Positions 25,906 through 34,806 of a stretch of 64,000 bases of DNA are shown in pieces (position 1 is the stretch's first letter; each line of letters starts with the position of its first letter). The notes under the pieces were generated by a model, which searched no databases, had not been told where the DNA came from, and saw only the letters and a program-made list of their open reading frames with translations. Position numbers and translations under genes: made by a program. The stretch spans positions 14,293 to 78,292 of the forward strand of contig CALFJC010000101.1 of assembly GCA_937877655.1 (NCBI GenBank), in the 5' to 3' direction. This DNA comes from an uncultured Selenomonadales bacterium (GTDB lineage Bacteria > Bacillota > Negativicutes > Selenomonadales > Selenomonadaceae).

Positions 25906-26741
25906 ATAATGTTGTCGATAAGGCGCGTCTTCCCGATAAAAATCGCCGCCGCCAGCAAACTTTCTCCTTCGACAAATTCTGTCTCCTCAAGCGAAGGATA
26001 TTTTAAAAGCTCGATATAATCCGCCGAAATTGAAGGCTCCGTTGCCAATTCATCCGCCACAATTTTTTTGAGAGCGGCAGAATTTTTTTCGCCCGCAAAA
26101 AATGTCGCTTCAGCTTTTTTCAAGCCGCGTGAAAGTGCCAATGCAGAAATTTTTTCTTCCGAAGTCAAATAAGCATTCCGTGACGACAAAGCCAAGCCGC
26201 TTTCTTCGCGAACTATCGGCAACATGTTCACTTTCGGCGACAAATTCAAATCGGTTACGAAGCGTTTCACAACCGCGACTTGTTGGGCGTCCTTTTGCCC
26301 GAAGAAACTTTCATCCGCCTGCGTTATGTTCATGAGTTTCGTTACAACCGTTGCCACGCCGCGAAAATGTGTCGGGCGACTCGCTCCGCAAAGTTTTTTT
26401 GTCAAGCCGCCTTCGACATTAACATAAGTCGAAAAGCCCGCAGGATACATTTCTTCGGGCGAAGGATGAAAAATCGCGTCAACGCCGAGCAATTTCAATT
26501 TTGCAACGTCCTTTTCAAAAGTTCGCGGATAAGCGTCAAAGTCTTCGTTCGGAGCAAATTGCGTTGGATTCACGAACACGGAAACAATCGTAACGTCGCA
26601 TTTTTCTTTCGACGCCTTGACAAGCGACAAATGCCCTTCATGCAACGCGCCCATTGTCGGCACGAGTCCGATAATTTTTCCTGCGCAGTGACATTCCCGC
26701 GAAAAATTTTTCATGTCCTTAACCGTTGTAAAAATTTTCAT
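25887..26741 (-). CDS. panC: Pantoate--beta-alanine ligase
   Basis: 284 residues; makes pantothenate from pantoate, beta-alanine and ATP. Seen: VPTMGALHEGHLSLV with the HxGH site, VNPTQFAPNEDFDAYPR, FFGQKDAQQVAVVK, and the KMSKS-like loop IVREESGLALSSRN. The ATG at 26741 follows GGAGGATTTG. The C-terminus runs into a short-repeat tract. It starts 14 nt after the transporter gene, so they are co-transcribed. panB and panD are not in the window. Confidence 0.96.
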   Translation of the reverse strand: MKIFTTVKDMKNFSRECHCAGKIIGLVPTMGALHEGHLSLVKASKEKCDVTIVSVFVNPTQFAPNEDFDAYPRTFEKDVAKLKLLGVDAIFHPSPEEMYPAGFSTYVNVEGGLTKKLCGASRPTHFRGVATVVTKLMNITQADESFFGQKDAQQVAVVKRFVTDLNLSPKVNMLPIVREESGLALSSRNAYLTSEEKISALALSRGLKKAEATFFAGEKNSAALKKIVADELATEPSISADYIELLKYPSLEETEFVEGESLLAAAIFIGKTRLIDNIILTPNS

Positions 26742-26755
26742 CTCAAATCCTCCAA

Positions 26756-27703
26756 TCAAATTTTAGCCGCCAAATCGTTGACGGAGTGTTCTTCGCGCTT
26801 TACAAAAAAATTCGCAAGCAGTGAGCCCGATACATTGTGCCACACGCTGAAAATCGCGCCCGGTATCGCCGCCGCCGGATTGAAATAAATAATCGCAAGC
26901 GACGCCGCCAAGCCCGAATTTTGCATACCGACTTCAATAGCTATCGTCCGAGATTTTTTTGAATCGAGTTTAAAAACGCTTGCCAAGCCGTAGCCGAGCA
27001 ATAATCCCAGCGCATTGTGCAAAATCACAATCAAAGCCATCAACGCGCCGACCGTCAAAAGTTTTTCTGCCGATAACGCAACCACGCCGCCGACAAGCAA
27101 AACTATCGCGACAACCGAGATAAGCGGCAAAATCGGTTGAATTTTTTTTGTGAACGCCGAGAAAAAATGATTCGCCGCCACGCCCAGCAAAACCGGTACC
27201 AAAACCATTTGCGCGATTGAAATCATCATTGCGGTTAATGAAACTTCGATTCGTGCTCCCGCGAAAAAATATGTCAAAAGCGGCGTAACAAGCGGCGCGA
27301 GCAAAGTTGTTGTCATCGTCATTGAAACCGATAATGCCAAATCGCCGCGAGCCAAATACGCTATGACATTCGACGCCGTGCCGCCGGGACATGTTCCGAC
27401 TAAAATTACTCCTATTGCCAATTCGGGCGGCAAATTAAAAATTATCGTCAAGCCCCACGCAACCAGCGGCATGATCGTAAATTGAGCCGCCACTCCGATT
27501 AAAACTTCAACGGGATGTCTCAAAACTGCGCGGAAATCGTCCGTCGTAAGCGTCATGCCCATTCCGAACATTACGACGCCGAGCATCCATGAAACATACG
27601 AGCCGACCCAAGTTAAAGTTTCGGGAATTGTCGCGCCCAAAATTCCGATTAAGATAACGAAAATCGCCATCCTGTCGACTACGAACTTGCAAAATTTTTT
27701 CAT
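26756..27703 (-). CDS. BASS-family transporter, PanS-like
   Basis: 315 residues with about ten transmembrane helices of the bile acid:sodium symporter fold. Signature parts: GVMFGMGMTLTTDDF, the VGTCPGGTASNVIAYLARGD sodium-site loop, and EVGMQNSGLAASLA. PanS, a member of this family in Salmonella, takes up ketopantoate. Being directly upstream of panC in one operon supports a pantoate or ketopantoate role here; this is inference from context. ATG at 27703 follows GGAGGTTTGGCT. Confidence 0.87.
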   Translation of the reverse strand: MKKFCKFVVDRMAIFVILIGILGATIPETLTWVGSYVSWMLGVVMFGMGMTLTTDDFRAVLRHPVEVLIGVAAQFTIMPLVAWGLTIIFNLPPELAIGVILVGTCPGGTASNVIAYLARGDLALSVSMTMTTTLLAPLVTPLLTYFFAGARIEVSLTAMMISIAQMVLVPVLLGVAANHFFSAFTKKIQPILPLISVVAIVLLVGGVVALSAEKLLTVGALMALIVILHNALGLLLGYGLASVFKLDSKKSRTIAIEVGMQNSGLAASLAIIYFNPAAAIPGAIFSVWHNVSGSLLANFFVKREEHSVNDLAAKI

Positions 27704-27719
27704 AGCCAAACCTCCAAAA

Positions 27720-27760
27720 AAGTAAAATGCCTTTCCAACACAAACAAGAAAGGCACACTT
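27720..27760 (-). promoter_or_regulatory. Hairpin in the leader of the PanS-like/panC operon
   Basis: GCCTTTC faces GAAAGGC about 16 nt apart, in the 5' leader of the operon. No riboswitch class recognised. It may be regulatory or the end of the upstream transcript. Confidence 0.35.
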
Positions 27761-27874
27761 ATCCTCTGTTTAATTTTCGCCGTTCCTTGTCTCTGTCAAA
27801 TGATCAAAGCAAGTACTTAAAAATTTTTTTATCGAAGTACGACTCTCAGAAGAGATGCCGTCTTTTGGAAAATT

Positions 27875-29218
27875 TCAAGCGGTTTTGGTTTTAAAGGAGG
27901 CGTCAATTTCTTCAAGAGATTTTTTCTTGCTTTCGACGCCCAAACTCAAAATGATAACCGAAATGATAACGAAGACCGACGCGAACATTACGAAAATCGA
28001 ATTAATAGCCGCGCCGCCGACAAGCAGGACGCCGACCAACATCGGAGCGATCATGCCGCCGATTCTTCCGAAGCCTGCCGCCCAGCCCGATCCTAAAGCT
28101 CTTATCGCTGTCGGATAAAGTTCGGGCGTGTAAGTGTAAATGACGCCCCAAGCTCCGAGATTGAAGAAACTCATTGCCGCGCCCCAACCAAGCAATTCAT
28201 AACTTGTCGCCGCATTGCCGAAGAAATAAGCACAGACGCCCGACATCAACAGGAAAAAAGACAAAGTGTATCGACGACCGATTATGTCTACCAAAAACGC
28301 CGCCGCTATGTAGCCCGGCAACTGCGCCAACGTCATTATCAAAACGTACTCGAAAGTTTTTACGACTTCAAAGCCTTGCGCAAAAACTATCGACGGCAAC
28401 CACATGAAAATTCCGTAATAGCTGAAAACAATTCCGAACCACGCCAGCCACAACATGATTGTCCGCACGCGAAAAGTTTTTGTCCACAACGTCAAGACAT
28501 TCAGCTTGAAAATCGGAGTAGATTCTTCTTCAAATTCTTTGTCGAACGGTTTGCTTGCCACGCCCAATTTTTTCTCCAATGATAAAATTATTTGCCGCGC
28601 CTCCTCAACTCTGCCTTTCGAGATTAAATAGCGAATTGATTCTGGCATGTGCAGACGAATTAAAAAGACGTAGAGCGCGGGCATTGCGCCGATTATAAAC
28701 GCTGTGTGCCAACCGAATTTCGGAATCAGCAAATAGGAAATAAGAGCCGCCACGAGCCAGCCGATACCCCAAAAACTTTCCAGCAAAACGATAAATCTTC
28801 CGCGCAGATGACTTGGAGCATATTCACTCATCAAAGTTGCCGCGACAGGAAGTTCTCCGCCCAAGCCGAAGCCGACCAAAAATCTGAATACCAACAAACT
28901 TTCATAACTCCATGCCACCGCGCAGAGTCCCGTTGCCACGCTGTATAAAATTACCGTCGCCGCGAAAACATTTTTGCGCCCGAATCTGTCGGCGATTGTT
29001 CCCGCCAATACCGCGCCCAATGCCATTCCGATTAAGCCGACGCTCCCAATCCAGCCGACTTGTTCCGGCGTCAAGCTCCACTCCTTCGCCAAAATCGGCA
29101 ACACGAACGAAATTAATCCTGTGTCCATTGAGTCGAAGAGCCAACCCAAGCCCGTTACCGCCAAAAGTTTGTAGTGGAACGAGCCGACAGGCAAATTTTC
29201 AAGACGATCAAGTATCAA
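27875..29218 (-). CDS. MFS transporter, NiaP-like
   Basis: About 447 residues with 12 predicted helices. It closely follows Bacillus NiaP: LAVTGLGWLFDSMDTGLISF, the DRFGRK loop, GFGLGGELPVAATLMSEYAP, VLLESFWGIGWLVAALISY, LPGYIAAAFLVDIIGRRYTL and SFFNLGAWGVIYTYTPELYP. NiaP imports niacin; sister clades carry other aromatic acids, so substrate is probable rather than certain. The TTG at 29218 is better spaced from AAGGAGTG than the GTG at 29227. Confidence 0.85.
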   Translation of the reverse strand: MILDRLENLPVGSFHYKLLAVTGLGWLFDSMDTGLISFVLPILAKEWSLTPEQVGWIGSVGLIGMALGAVLAGTIADRFGRKNVFAATVILYSVATGLCAVAWSYESLLVFRFLVGFGLGGELPVAATLMSEYAPSHLRGRFIVLLESFWGIGWLVAALISYLLIPKFGWHTAFIIGAMPALYVFLIRLHMPESIRYLISKGRVEEARQIILSLEKKLGVASKPFDKEFEEESTPIFKLNVLTLWTKTFRVRTIMLWLAWFGIVFSYYGIFMWLPSIVFAQGFEVVKTFEYVLIMTLAQLPGYIAAAFLVDIIGRRYTLSFFLLMSGVCAYFFGNAATSYELLGWGAAMSFFNLGAWGVIYTYTPELYPTAIRALGSGWAAGFGRIGGMIAPMLVGVLLVGGAAINSIFVMFASVFVIISVIILSLGVESKKKSLEEIDASFKTKTA

Positions 29219-29256
29219 TTCAAACACTCCTTAAAATCAATGCGCAATGAATTTTT

Positions 29257-29290
29257 CATTCCTCATTCCTAATTCCTCATTCCTAATTGT
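29257..29290. repeat. ATTCCTCATTCCTAATT tandem repeat
   Basis: Two tandem units of the ATTAGGAAT family upstream of the transporter gene. Confidence 0.75.
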
Positions 29291-29359
29291 TAAAGCGGTT
29301 TGCATTTTATTTCACAAGGAAAGAAATTGCAAGCCGTTAACCAAAATTTAAAGCGAAGG

Positions 29360-29388
29360 TTGATAAGCCGCGCAGGATAATGTAAAAT
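29360..29388 (+). promoter_or_regulatory. Promoter of the 29439 gene
   Basis: TTGATA (29360-29365), 17 nt, TAAAAT (29383-29388). Confidence 0.55.
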
Positions 29389-29438
29389 ATAAAATGTTTC
29401 ACAAGGATTTTTTCACATTTGCCAAGGAGGCGATAAAG

Positions 29439-30410
29439 ATGAATTTTGCGATCGTCGGTACGTTGAGTTCTTACGTCAAAACAAAAACTCTGACTTTCGC
29501 CGCGAAACACAAAATCCGCACGGGACAGACGATCACCAACTCGAACGGAAATTTTGTTTCGATAATGACTCCGTCATTCGGCAAAATCAGCGAGGCAGTT
29601 AAAACGTCAAATGCTCAAGCCAAACAGGCGAAACTCAAACGCATCAAACAAAAACTTATGAGCGGGAAAAAAATTTCGGATGAAGAGATGGGTTTTCTGC
29701 GCGTCAACGATCCGAAAAGTTATTCAAAGGCAAAACACGCCGAAGAAGCTCGCGAAGAACTCAAAGCCGAACTCAAAAAGGCAAAGAGCAAATCGGAGGC
29801 GCGGGAGGCAATGACTCGCGCAATGATTAAGGCGTCAACCGAAGCAATGGCTGAACTCGGCGCGCTCGGTCAATGCAACGGGGCTATGGGCGGCGGCTCG
29901 GCGTCAACTTCTCAAGGCGGCGAAATAATTTCAACGGGCGACGCGGGAGCAATTTTCGGCGGGAGTGAAGGTTCGTCAAATGCTCCACAAAGTCAAGCCG
30001 AAAGCAACGCAAACATTTCCGACGCAGAAAATCAAACTCTCGGCGAAGTCAATCAATCAAATGAGACTTCGGAAGAAAAAGTTTCGGGCGAAAAGATTAA
30101 CGACAAGCAAGATGTCGATAAAAAATCCGACGAGAAAAATTTTTTCATACAAAAAAAATCGGACGCCGACTCAACCACGCCCGATGACATTATGGAAAAA
30201 TATATCATGACAATTCGCGCTCTTGAAGACGAATGGAATCGCTTTGCCAATTCCGACGAGTATAAAAATTTGCCCGAAAATACTTTGGACGAAACGGAAG
30301 ACGAAGCCAAGAAAAGAATTCGCCGTCAAATCTCCGCGCCCAATCGAAAATCAGTTGAGGCTATTGCACTTTATCGAAAATCAATGTTGTTTTCTCTAGA
30401 GGACTTATAA
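29439..30410 (+). CDS. Coiled-coil protein of unknown function
   Basis: 323 residues starting MNFAIVGTLSSYVKTKTLTF behind AAGGAGG. The N-terminal part is basic (AKHKIRTGQTI, SKARIKQK-like helices), then an Ala/Lys/Glu coiled coil (EEAREELKAELKKAKSKSEA), a Gly/Ser-rich low-complexity linker (GGGSASTSQGGEIISTGDAG), an acidic Asn/Ser/Glu tract, and a helical C-terminus (TIRALEDEWNRFANSDEY). No signal peptide or membrane helix. Single-gene transcript with its own promoter and terminator. Family not recognised; it resembles flagellar-hook-length or scaffold-type low-complexity proteins only in texture. Confidence 0.7.
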   Translation: MNFAIVGTLSSYVKTKTLTFAAKHKIRTGQTITNSNGNFVSIMTPSFGKISEAVKTSNAQAKQAKLKRIKQKLMSGKKISDEEMGFLRVNDPKSYSKAKHAEEAREELKAELKKAKSKSEAREAMTRAMIKASTEAMAELGALGQCNGAMGGGSASTSQGGEIISTGDAGAIFGGSEGSSNAPQSQAESNANISDAENQTLGEVNQSNETSEEKVSGEKINDKQDVDKKSDEKNFFIQKKSDADSTTPDDIMEKYIMTIRALEDEWNRFANSDEYKNLPENTLDETEDEAKKRIRRQISAPNRKSVEAIALYRKSMLFSLEDL

Positions 30411-30424
30411 AATATTTTTTCTTA

Positions 30425-30458
30425 GAAAAAAATCCCTCCGCCGTTGGAGGGATTTTTT
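30425..30458 (+). terminator. Rho-independent terminator
   Basis: AAAAATCCCTCC...GGAGGGATTTTTT, a perfect 12-pair stem. Confidence 0.9.
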
Positions 30459-30477
30459 AATTCGTAATGCGAAATTT

Positions 30478-31626
30478 TTAAGTTATCAGCGGCGCAATGA
30501 TTGAGATAAGCAACGAAGAAAAACTGAATCCGCCTTTGACGTTTTCGCGAGCAACAAGCGGCACTCTCGCAACAGGTTTTCCGTCATAACGCAAGACCGC
30601 CTCGCCCAAAACTTTTCCGATTTGAATTCCATTCTCCGCGTCGACAATCTTTGGCAGATCGTAAGTCACTTTTAAAAATTTTGCATCCTCGCCAGCCATA
30701 AGCGGAAAATTTAAATCGTCCTCCGCGCCGACGATAATTGTTGCCTGCTTGCCGCCGCGAACGAAAACAGTTTTCTCAACGCGATTTTTATCAATGGCAT
30801 CAACCATTCGGACTCGTTCGAAGCCGTAATTAAAAAGAGCCGTCGCGTCGTCAAAACGAGTATCGTGGTCGGGCGAGTGCATGATAACCGCGATAAGTTC
30901 AACTTCGCCGCGCCGCGCAGAAGCCGTAAGGCAACCGCCCGCCGCTCGCGTCCAGCCCGTTTTAATTCCGTTCGCGCCCTTGTATTTGCCCAAAAGTTCA
31001 TTCGTGTTGTTAAGCTCGCTCCATTTTTCTTTTGGATAAAGCCAGCGAATCGAAGTGCGTTTGGTATCGACAATTTCTCTGAATTCGGGATTTTTCATGC
31101 AGTAAGCGGCAATACGCGCCATATCTTTTGCCGTCGAATAATGATTCGGATCGGGCAGACCGTTCGGATTTTCAAAATTGGAGCTTGTGCAACCGATTTG
31201 CTTAGCCTTATCGTTCATCAATTCGGCGAAACGCGAAACATTTCCGCTGACGGCTTGGGCAAGAGCAATCGCGCCGCCGTTTTCGGAAACAAGCATGACG
31301 GCGGTTACCATTTCCTTAGCCGAAACAGAATCGCCCGTCGACCAATTCAGCGTGTTGTCTTCAGCCGTAACCGCATCATAGCCCATCATAATTTCTTTAT
31401 TCGGATCGAGTTTTTCCATTGCGAGAATGCACGTCAACATTTTTGTCATGGACGCCGGCTCGCGGTAGGTTTCGGAATTTTTTTCGTAAATGATTCGTCC
31501 CGTTGACGCCTCAACCAAAATTGCCGAGTCTGCCAAAATTTTCGGCTCGCCTGCCGCCGCGCAGATTGACATTGAAAATATTATTGCCGAGAAAATTATT
31601 GCCGTCAAAAATTTTTCCAAGTTCAT
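30478..31626 (-). CDS. dacF: D-alanyl-D-alanine carboxypeptidase (DacF/PBP5 type)
   Basis: 382 residues, exported. Signal peptide, then the S11 peptidase domain with the SxxK motif in REPASMTKML, the SxN motif (SENGGAIALA), and the KTG motif in ANGIKTGWTRAAGGC. A PBP5-like C-terminal beta domain follows, and a hydrophobic or amphipathic C-terminal end for membrane contact (FSFSSLLISIIAPLIT). It trims the terminal D-Ala of peptidoglycan stem peptides. ATG at 31626 follows GGAGATTTTGA. Confidence 0.93.
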   Translation of the reverse strand: MNLEKFLTAIIFSAIIFSMSICAAAGEPKILADSAILVEASTGRIIYEKNSETYREPASMTKMLTCILAMEKLDPNKEIMMGYDAVTAEDNTLNWSTGDSVSAKEMVTAVMLVSENGGAIALAQAVSGNVSRFAELMNDKAKQIGCTSSNFENPNGLPDPNHYSTAKDMARIAAYCMKNPEFREIVDTKRTSIRWLYPKEKWSELNNTNELLGKYKGANGIKTGWTRAAGGCLTASARRGEVELIAVIMHSPDHDTRFDDATALFNYGFERVRMVDAIDKNRVEKTVFVRGGKQATIIVGAEDDLNFPLMAGEDAKFLKVTYDLPKIVDAENGIQIGKVLGEAVLRYDGKPVARVPLVARENVKGGFSFSSLLISIIAPLIT

Positions 31627-31725
31627 TCAAAATCTCCGTTCAGTAAAATTTTTACAAATTCTAGTTGAAAAAAATTTGCGCGTCAAGAAAAGCAAAGCTG
31701 AAGGCTGAAGAATTCATTTGACGCA

Positions 31726-32931
31726 TTATTTTTTTATGTATATCGGCGACGTTGAAAAATCGCTCCGAATCTCTCGCGGCTTTTCAAACAACAGCCCGCG
31801 CAGATCGTTTGCCAACACGTCAAGCAATAAAATTTTCTGATACGGCTCCAAAAATCTTTTTCGTTCGTAAATGTCGCGTCTATTCAAATGTTTCGTGACT
31901 TTTGTAATTATCGGGACGGAAATTTTTTTTAGTAAGATTCTTCCGCGCTCGTTGAATGCCAAAACTCTCGCGCAAGTCGCCGCGTCCAAATCCGAAATTT
32001 CTTCCGCCGTCATGTTCAGCAAAAAATGTAAAAGCAATCGCCTTATTCGGCTTGCCGTGTATCTTTTTCCCGTCAAATTTTTCACGAGCTCCGAATAATT
32101 TTTTGCCGAAGCCGCCTTTATCAAGCCGAATTCCAAACCTTCCGTCATGCCGTAAATTTTTCTCATGTCTTCTGCGCGGGATGTTAAAATTTTTGTCATC
32201 AGCGGTCGGAATAAAAAATTTTCATCAACCAAGCCCGAAATTTTTTCTGCGCGGAGAACTTTTAAAGTTTCTTCGTCAACCTGCGCGGAAATTTTTTCCC
32301 ACGAAGGATTTTCTTCGTAAAGTGCCGCCCGAATCGCCGACGCACTTGAAAATTTTTCTCGCAAAATCAAATCGTCGTAAGCCGCGCCCGTTCTTTTTAT
32401 CGGCAACGGAGAAATTTTTTCCGGCAACCCGCGCAGATATTCAATCGCCAAAATCGTATTCGGTTGCCGCAAAATTTTTTCGTCAAGCCCCGTGACTTCA
32501 GATAAAATTTTCGTCACTGCCGCCGCATACGAAATTCCTTCCGCCATTTTTGCATGAAGTTTTTCTGCAAAATTTTTCTCTTTAAAGACTTTCGCCGCCG
32601 CTTTTAATTTTTCCAAATCCGCTGTCTCCGTTCCGAAAGAAAGTTTGTCGACGACGCCCAAGCTCTCCAAAAGTTTTATTCCGCCCCGCGCAAAATCCTG
32701 CGCACTTCTTACGGCACTCACGAACGGCAATTCAAAAACCAAATCTGCTCCGCCCAAAATCGCAAGCCGCGCCCGCGTCCACTTATCCAAAATTGTCGGC
32801 GAGCCGCGCTGTGTGAAACTGCCGCTCATTACCGCAATTATTTCTTCGTCACAAACTTTTTTTATCTCCGATATTTGATAAGCATGACCCGCATGAAACG
32901 GATTGTACTCCGCAATTATCCCCACCGCCAT
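31726..32931 (-). CDS. tmcAL: tRNA(Met) cytidine acetate ligase
   Basis: About 401 residues of the TmcAL (YlbM) family, which acetylates the wobble cytidine of elongator tRNA-Met using acetate and ATP. The N-terminal nucleotidyltransferase site is visible in VGIIAEYNPFHAGHAYQI (HxGH), followed by VMSGSFTQRGSPTILDKWTR and FGTETADLEKL. The C-terminal part is helical. ATG at 32931 behind GGGAG. Divergent from the GH73-type gene. Confidence 0.93.
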   Translation of the reverse strand: MAVGIIAEYNPFHAGHAYQISEIKKVCDEEIIAVMSGSFTQRGSPTILDKWTRARLAILGGADLVFELPFVSAVRSAQDFARGGIKLLESLGVVDKLSFGTETADLEKLKAAAKVFKEKNFAEKLHAKMAEGISYAAAVTKILSEVTGLDEKILRQPNTILAIEYLRGLPEKISPLPIKRTGAAYDDLILREKFSSASAIRAALYEENPSWEKISAQVDEETLKVLRAEKISGLVDENFLFRPLMTKILTSRAEDMRKIYGMTEGLEFGLIKAASAKNYSELVKNLTGKRYTASRIRRLLLHFLLNMTAEEISDLDAATCARVLAFNERGRILLKKISVPIITKVTKHLNRRDIYERKRFLEPYQKILLLDVLANDLRGLLFEKPREIRSDFSTSPIYIKK

Positions 32932-32964
32932 TTTCAAAACTCCCGTCTGTTTTCAATGTTTTTC

Positions 32965-32993
32965 TTGCAACAAAATTTTTATTGGTGTATACT
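32965..32993 (+). promoter_or_regulatory. Promoter of the four-gene operon
   Basis: TTGCAA (32965-32970), 17 nt, TATACT (32988-32993). It lies within 60 nt of the divergent tmcAL start. Confidence 0.6.
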
Positions 32994-33047
32994 TCGCCGC
33001 AGTTGGTACTTTTTATGAAAAAAATATGTATACATGGGGTGATTCTA

Positions 33048-33806
33048 TTGAAATTTTCCAAAATAGGGAGATTCGTTACCGCCGCTTTGCTCGGCGCATT
33101 TGCTTTTTCAATTTCAATTTCGGCTGACGCCAGAATTCATGATCCGAAAATCGAAACAAAATCTGTTGAAAGGAAATTGCCGACTCTGCGCGAACGAGTC
33201 TCCGAAACAATGAACAAGTTCAAACCCGTCGAAAACCGAGAAGTCTTTAATCCCTTTGAAACGCAGGAAAAATTTTCCGTGCCGCAAACCGTCTCGACTT
33301 CAGACACTTCGATTATCGGCACGCCCATTGCCACTCAACAACAATGCGTTAAATATCTCCTGCGCAACAATCCCCACCCGAATTTAAAAGTTTCGGCGGA
33401 AGAAATTGTCGCCTATTACTACGAAGAAGGCAGCCGCGAGGGAATTCGTCCCGACGTTGCCTTCGCGCAGGCTCTCAAAGAGACGGGATTTTTTCGTTAC
33501 GGCGGCGATGTCATTCCCGAACAAAATAATTATTGCGGGCTCGGCACAACCGGCGGCGGCGTCAAAGGAGAATTTTTCGCAACGCCGCAAATCGGAGTTC
33601 GTGCTCACATTCAACATTTGCTCGCTTATTCTTCGACAAGAAAACCGACTTTGCCTGTCGTCGATCCGCGTTACAGTCTCGTAAGGCAGGCTTACGGCTC
33701 AAGGACACTTGGAACTTGGCAGGATTTGAACGGTCGCTGGGCTGTTCCCGGCAGATATTACGGGCAAGAAATTTTGTCCATGTACAAAGATATTTTGATT
33801 CAGTGA
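33048..33806 (+). CDS. Exported glucosaminidase-domain protein (GH73-like)
   Basis: About 252 residues. A signal peptide (FVTAALLGAFAFSISISADA), a linker rich in charged residues, then a glucosaminidase domain near residues 110-250: VSAEEIVAYYYEEGSREGIR, the catalytic-Glu region FAQALKETGFFRYGG, NYCGLGTTGGG and QIGVRAHIQHLLAYSS. Such enzymes cut between GlcNAc and MurNAc in peptidoglycan. Start chosen as TTG at 33048 behind GGGGTGA; ATG at 33015 is an alternative with no clear ribosome site. First of four tightly spaced genes. Confidence 0.85.
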   Translation: MKFSKIGRFVTAALLGAFAFSISISADARIHDPKIETKSVERKLPTLRERVSETMNKFKPVENREVFNPFETQEKFSVPQTVSTSDTSIIGTPIATQQQCVKYLLRNNPHPNLKVSAEEIVAYYYEEGSREGIRPDVAFAQALKETGFFRYGGDVIPEQNNYCGLGTTGGGVKGEFFATPQIGVRAHIQHLLAYSSTRKPTLPVVDPRYSLVRQAYGSRTLGTWQDLNGRWAVPGRYYGQEILSMYKDILIQ

Positions 33807-33818
33807 GGAGTAATTTTT

Positions 33819-34805
33819 ATGGCTGAAAAAAATTTAAATTGGGCGGTGCTCGGCGTTGGGGTTATTGCCAACGAAATGGCGCAAGCCCTTCACAAGCAAG
33901 GAAAAAATTTATACGCCGTCGCCAATCGCACTCATGAAAAAGCCGTTGCCTTCGCCGAAAAATACAACGTCGCGAAAATTTATGACAGCGTTGACGAAAT
34001 TTTTACCGATGAAAATGTTGACGTGATTTATATTACCACGCCGCACAACACGCATTATCAATTCATGAAACGCGCTCTCGAAAACGGAAAACATTTGCTC
34101 GTTGAAAAATCCATAACGCTGAACAGCCGCGAACTTGATGAAATGATTGCTCTTGCCGCCGAAAAAAATTTGATTCTCGCAGAGGCAATGACGATTTGGC
34201 ACATGCCGCTTTACAAAACTCTTGCGGAAAAAATTTCAAGCGGCGACTTCGGCAAAGTTCAAATCATCACGCTGAACTTCGGAAGTTTCAAGGAATATAA
34301 CATGCGCAACAGATTTTTCAATCTCAATCTTGCGGGCGGCGCGCTCCTTGATATCGGAGTTTATGCGTTGTCGATTGTGCGTTTGTTTATGGCGGAGACT
34401 CCGAAAGAAATTTTAAGTCAATGGCTGCCTTCGCCGACGGGCTCCGATGAAATGGCGACGATTCTTTTAAAAAATCTGCGCGGACAAATGGCAACCGTCG
34501 CGCTGTCAATGCATTCAAAACAACCCAAACGCGCCGTCATAAGTTGCGAGAAGGGCTACATTGAAATTTTGGAATATCCCCGCGCAGATAAAGCGATTTT
34601 CGTTGACGCGGAGACGGGCGCGGTTGAAGAAATTTTTTCGGGCGAACGTCCCGATGCTCTCCTTTACGAAATGAACGACATGGAGTCCGCGATTTTAAGC
34701 GGCGACGCTTCGATTATGAAACTAAATTTTTCAAAAGACGTTATGGACATAATGACGGCTTTAAGAAAAGATTGGAATTTGCAATACCCGAATGAGGTTT
34801 GGTAA
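33819..34805 (+). CDS. Gfo/Idh/MocA-family oxidoreductase
   Basis: 328 residues. Rossmann N-terminus (WAVLGVGVIANEMAQALHKQ), VANRTHEKAVAFAEKY, VIYITTPHNTHYQFMKRALE, then the family EKSITLN (EKP-like) and a C-terminal alpha/beta domain with GGALLDIGVYALS. Such enzymes oxidise or reduce sugars, inositols or dihydrodiols with NAD(P). ATG behind AGGAG. Second gene of the operon; 1 nt separates it from the permease gene. Confidence 0.9.
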   Translation: MAEKNLNWAVLGVGVIANEMAQALHKQGKNLYAVANRTHEKAVAFAEKYNVAKIYDSVDEIFTDENVDVIYITTPHNTHYQFMKRALENGKHLLVEKSITLNSRELDEMIALAAEKNLILAEAMTIWHMPLYKTLAEKISSGDFGKVQIITLNFGSFKEYNMRNRFFNLNLAGGALLDIGVYALSIVRLFMAETPKEILSQWLPSPTGSDEMATILLKNLRGQMATVALSMHSKQPKRAVISCEKGYIEILEYPRADKAIFVDAETGAVEEIFSGERPDALLYEMNDMESAILSGDASIMKLNFSKDVMDIMTALRKDWNLQYPNEVW

Positions 34806-34806
34806 G

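Noticed and set aside
26756..27703. Bile acid uptake
   Set aside because: Family name only; the panC operon context points to pantoate-type substrates.
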